A stretch of DNA of 64,000 nucleotides from Blastomyces gilchristii SLH14081 (Eukaryota; Ascomycota; Eurotiomycetes; Onygenales; Ajellomycetaceae), in NCBI RefSeq assembly GCF_000003855.2, contig NW_003101680.1, positions 6,182,613 to 6,246,612 of the forward strand, read 5' to 3'. The position numbers and the translations under genes are program-made. Shown here in pieces: positions 62,224 through 64,000 of this stretch (position 1 is the stretch's first letter; the number at the start of each line of letters is the position of its first letter). The notes under the pieces were generated by a model that saw nothing but the letters and a program-made list of their open reading frames with translations, searched no databases and was not told where the DNA came from.

Positions 62224-64000
62224 ATGGCCGCCGCAGACATCCGTGATATGCTGGATCTGCCTGCAGACGGCGGCCAACCCAGACCTCATAAGAAACAGAA
62301 AGTCGTCGAAAAACGACCGGGTACGTGAGCCTTTAGCCCAGATTTGGAATGCGCTGCTAATGTCTCTCTATAGAGGGTATTACTCGAGAGCTCTTTGCTC
62401 TTTTAGGCGAACGTGCTCCTCCTATTGCCTTAAACGAGAATAAATATAAGGGACGGCGGAAATGGGTGAGCAAGCTGAAAGTGAGGCCATGGTAAGGCAT
62501 ATCATGATCCGGAAGTGTTTGAATAACACCGTTGCTAACGTGCGTACGTCGTATAGGGAGATGGCCCCTTTTGAAAACTCCGCTCGATCAGATGGTCTTG
62601 TTCTCCGACACTGGCAGAGAAAACGAGCCGTCGTTAATGAAGCGACTCCTGTTGAAACAGCAGGAGCGGGAGATGGGGAAGTTAAAAACGAAACTGAAGC
62701 TGCGGAAAATAAACTGGAGGATGTCTATGCATTTGCGAAGTATAATGTGAAAGCTCAAGTCCCGAAAAGATATACAGATGATCAGTACAATCGGTACCTG
62801 AAAAGCCATATCTGGAGTCGTGAGGAGACGGACTATCTTATGGATCTCGTCGAGGAATACGATTTGCGATGGATCGTCATTGCCGACAGATACGAATACC
62901 CCCCAAGCCCACCCTCGACAAACGGCGAATCCACGGCTCTTGTTAAAACAACCCGACGTCGAACGATGGAAGAGATGAAATCGCGTTACTACACTATTGC
63001 TGCAAATATGTTGGCACTTGAACATCCTCCATCTGAGATGTCTGAGGCGGAGTTCAACCTCCATGAGAAAATGATGAAGTATGACCCTGAACAAGAAAAG
63101 GCCCGTAAAGATCTGGCCACATTACAATTGAACCGATCAAAGGACGAAGTTAATGAAGAGACTTTGCTCCTTGAGGAACTCAAACGGATCGTGGCCAACG
63201 AGAAGAATTTTATCGAAGAGCGAAGAGAGCTCTACGCCAGACTTGAGGCACCTATCAGCACGAGCAATACTACGATGTACCAGTCGAGCCAAGGCCTATC
63301 GCAACTTCTCCATACGCTCCTACAAGCCGATAAGTCCAAGAAACGTCGTTCACTTATGGCGCTGGAAACTGGCACATCCAGCCCAGCAAGCCAGCCGAGT
63401 ACCCAACAGAATCCCCCACAGAGTGCTCGCGAGAGTCGACCTCAGACGCCTGCTGCTCCGGCGCCAACACCGGCAACTACCAAGAAAGCAGCCAGCGCAG
63501 CAGCTCAGCAGCCAAACGTCAAATCACTCACTCCTGCCGAAGAAGCCAAATATGGCGTTACACGTCACGAGCGTCTTACGTCAGGCGTCCAGTTCCGAAA
63601 CGATAGGGCACAGAAGCTCACACAGGCGAAATCTAACATCCAGTCTCAGAAACTTGCTGCAGCGCTTACTGAGCTTTCTATCCCACCCCGACTCGTCATG
63701 CCGACGGAGAAGGTGTGCAAGGAGTTTGAAAAGCTGATACATTCGGTCAATCTTCTGCTCGACGTGCGCAAGTTCGCAGAAAAAGTCGAGGGCGAGATCC
63801 GTGTGCTAGAGGCGGCCAAACAGGAACGGGAAAGGAAGGAGAAGGAGAGGCTGGAAGCGGAAGAAGCTAGCAAGACTGGTGGAGACACTGCGGGAGCAGG
63901 GCAGGGGAATGAAGGAGACAAGGAGGCCGACAAGGAGAAGCAAGGAGCAGCGGGAGGCGATGAGGGTGTCGGAGAAGATAAGAAGGCTGTTGCTGCCGCT
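62224..64000 (+). CDS. SWC4: SWR1/NuA4 complex subunit Swc4 (DMAP1 homologue), partial at the right edge
   Basis: Exons 62224-62320, 62374-62491 and 62557 to beyond 64000 are in phase, giving over 550 residues so far without a stop. The N-terminus MAAADIRDMLDLP is typical of the DMAP1 family. A SANT/Myb-like domain lies at about 153-186 (SHIWSREETDYLMDLVEEYD, then RWIVIADRYEY). It is followed by the DMAP1 region with RTMEEMKSRYY and long charged helices, a Pro/Ala/Gln linker and the conserved GVTRHERLTSGVQFRN block. The end is a Glu/Lys-rich coiled coil. Swc4 is shared by the SWR1 remodeller, which places H2A.Z, and the NuA4 acetyltransferase; it acts in the nucleus and is essential in yeast. 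Confidence 0.93.

Noticed and set aside
1..64000. CRISPR array, bacterial operon or viral genome segment
   Set aside because: No regularly spaced repeats, no Shine-Dalgarno-linked gene runs and no viral genes were found; all evidence is eukaryotic fungal.

Overview
The window comes from a filamentous ascomycete nuclear genome. Genes are interrupted by short GT-AG introns with CTAAC-type branch sites. The conserved proteins (RHO1, casein kinase I, Rtt106, Ccz1, Fmt1, Swc4) have the fungal form. A hypermutated AT-rich block rich in retrotransposons sits directly beside a normal gene-rich block. This layout suggests Onygenales, perhaps the Blastomyces/Histoplasma group, but that assignment is inference; no species marker was read.

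Positions 1 to about 24,100 are an AT-rich, CpG-poor island with no intact gene, made of nested retrotransposons. An older LINE on the minus strand (Tad1-like, with RNase H) runs from 22431 to beyond the left edge. It is split by a Ty3/gypsy element (655-8928, 167-bp LTRs, 4-bp target duplication) and by a full-length plus-strand LINE of the same family (12120-19785, 14-bp target duplication). To its right are the gag start of a further minus-strand LTR element and two tandem LTR-like repeats (23267-23917). All reading frames are broken, mostly by C-to-T and G-to-A changes.

Positions 24,100-29,480 are a gene-poor transition with microsatellites, short palindromes and at most weak ORF fragments. 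The gene-rich part then runs: aegerolysin-family gene (+), 691-aa membrane protein (-), plasma-membrane type casein kinase I (-), histone chaperone RTT106 (-), mitochondrial ribosomal protein uL24m (-), RHO1 GTPase (+), vacuolar fusion factor CCZ1 (-), methionyl-tRNA formyltransferase FMT1 (+), a short-chain dehydrogenase with a frame conflict (-), a 297-aa unknown (+), a p24 cargo receptor (-), and SWC4 (+), which runs off the right edge. CCZ1/FMT1 and p24/SWC4 are divergent pairs with short shared promoters.

The genes are mostly unrelated housekeeping functions, not a cluster: cell-wall and polarity signalling (RHO1, CKI), chromatin (RTT106, SWC4), mitochondrial translation (uL24m, FMT1) and membrane traffic (CCZ1, p24). 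Exon boundaries were worked out by hand from splice motifs and reading phase. The most notable points are the dated nesting of the elements, a mutation signature in the LTR pair that hits CpG and CpC but spares CpA, an in-frame 57-bp intron that would alter the lipid-anchor tail of casein kinase I, and the SDR frame conflict.
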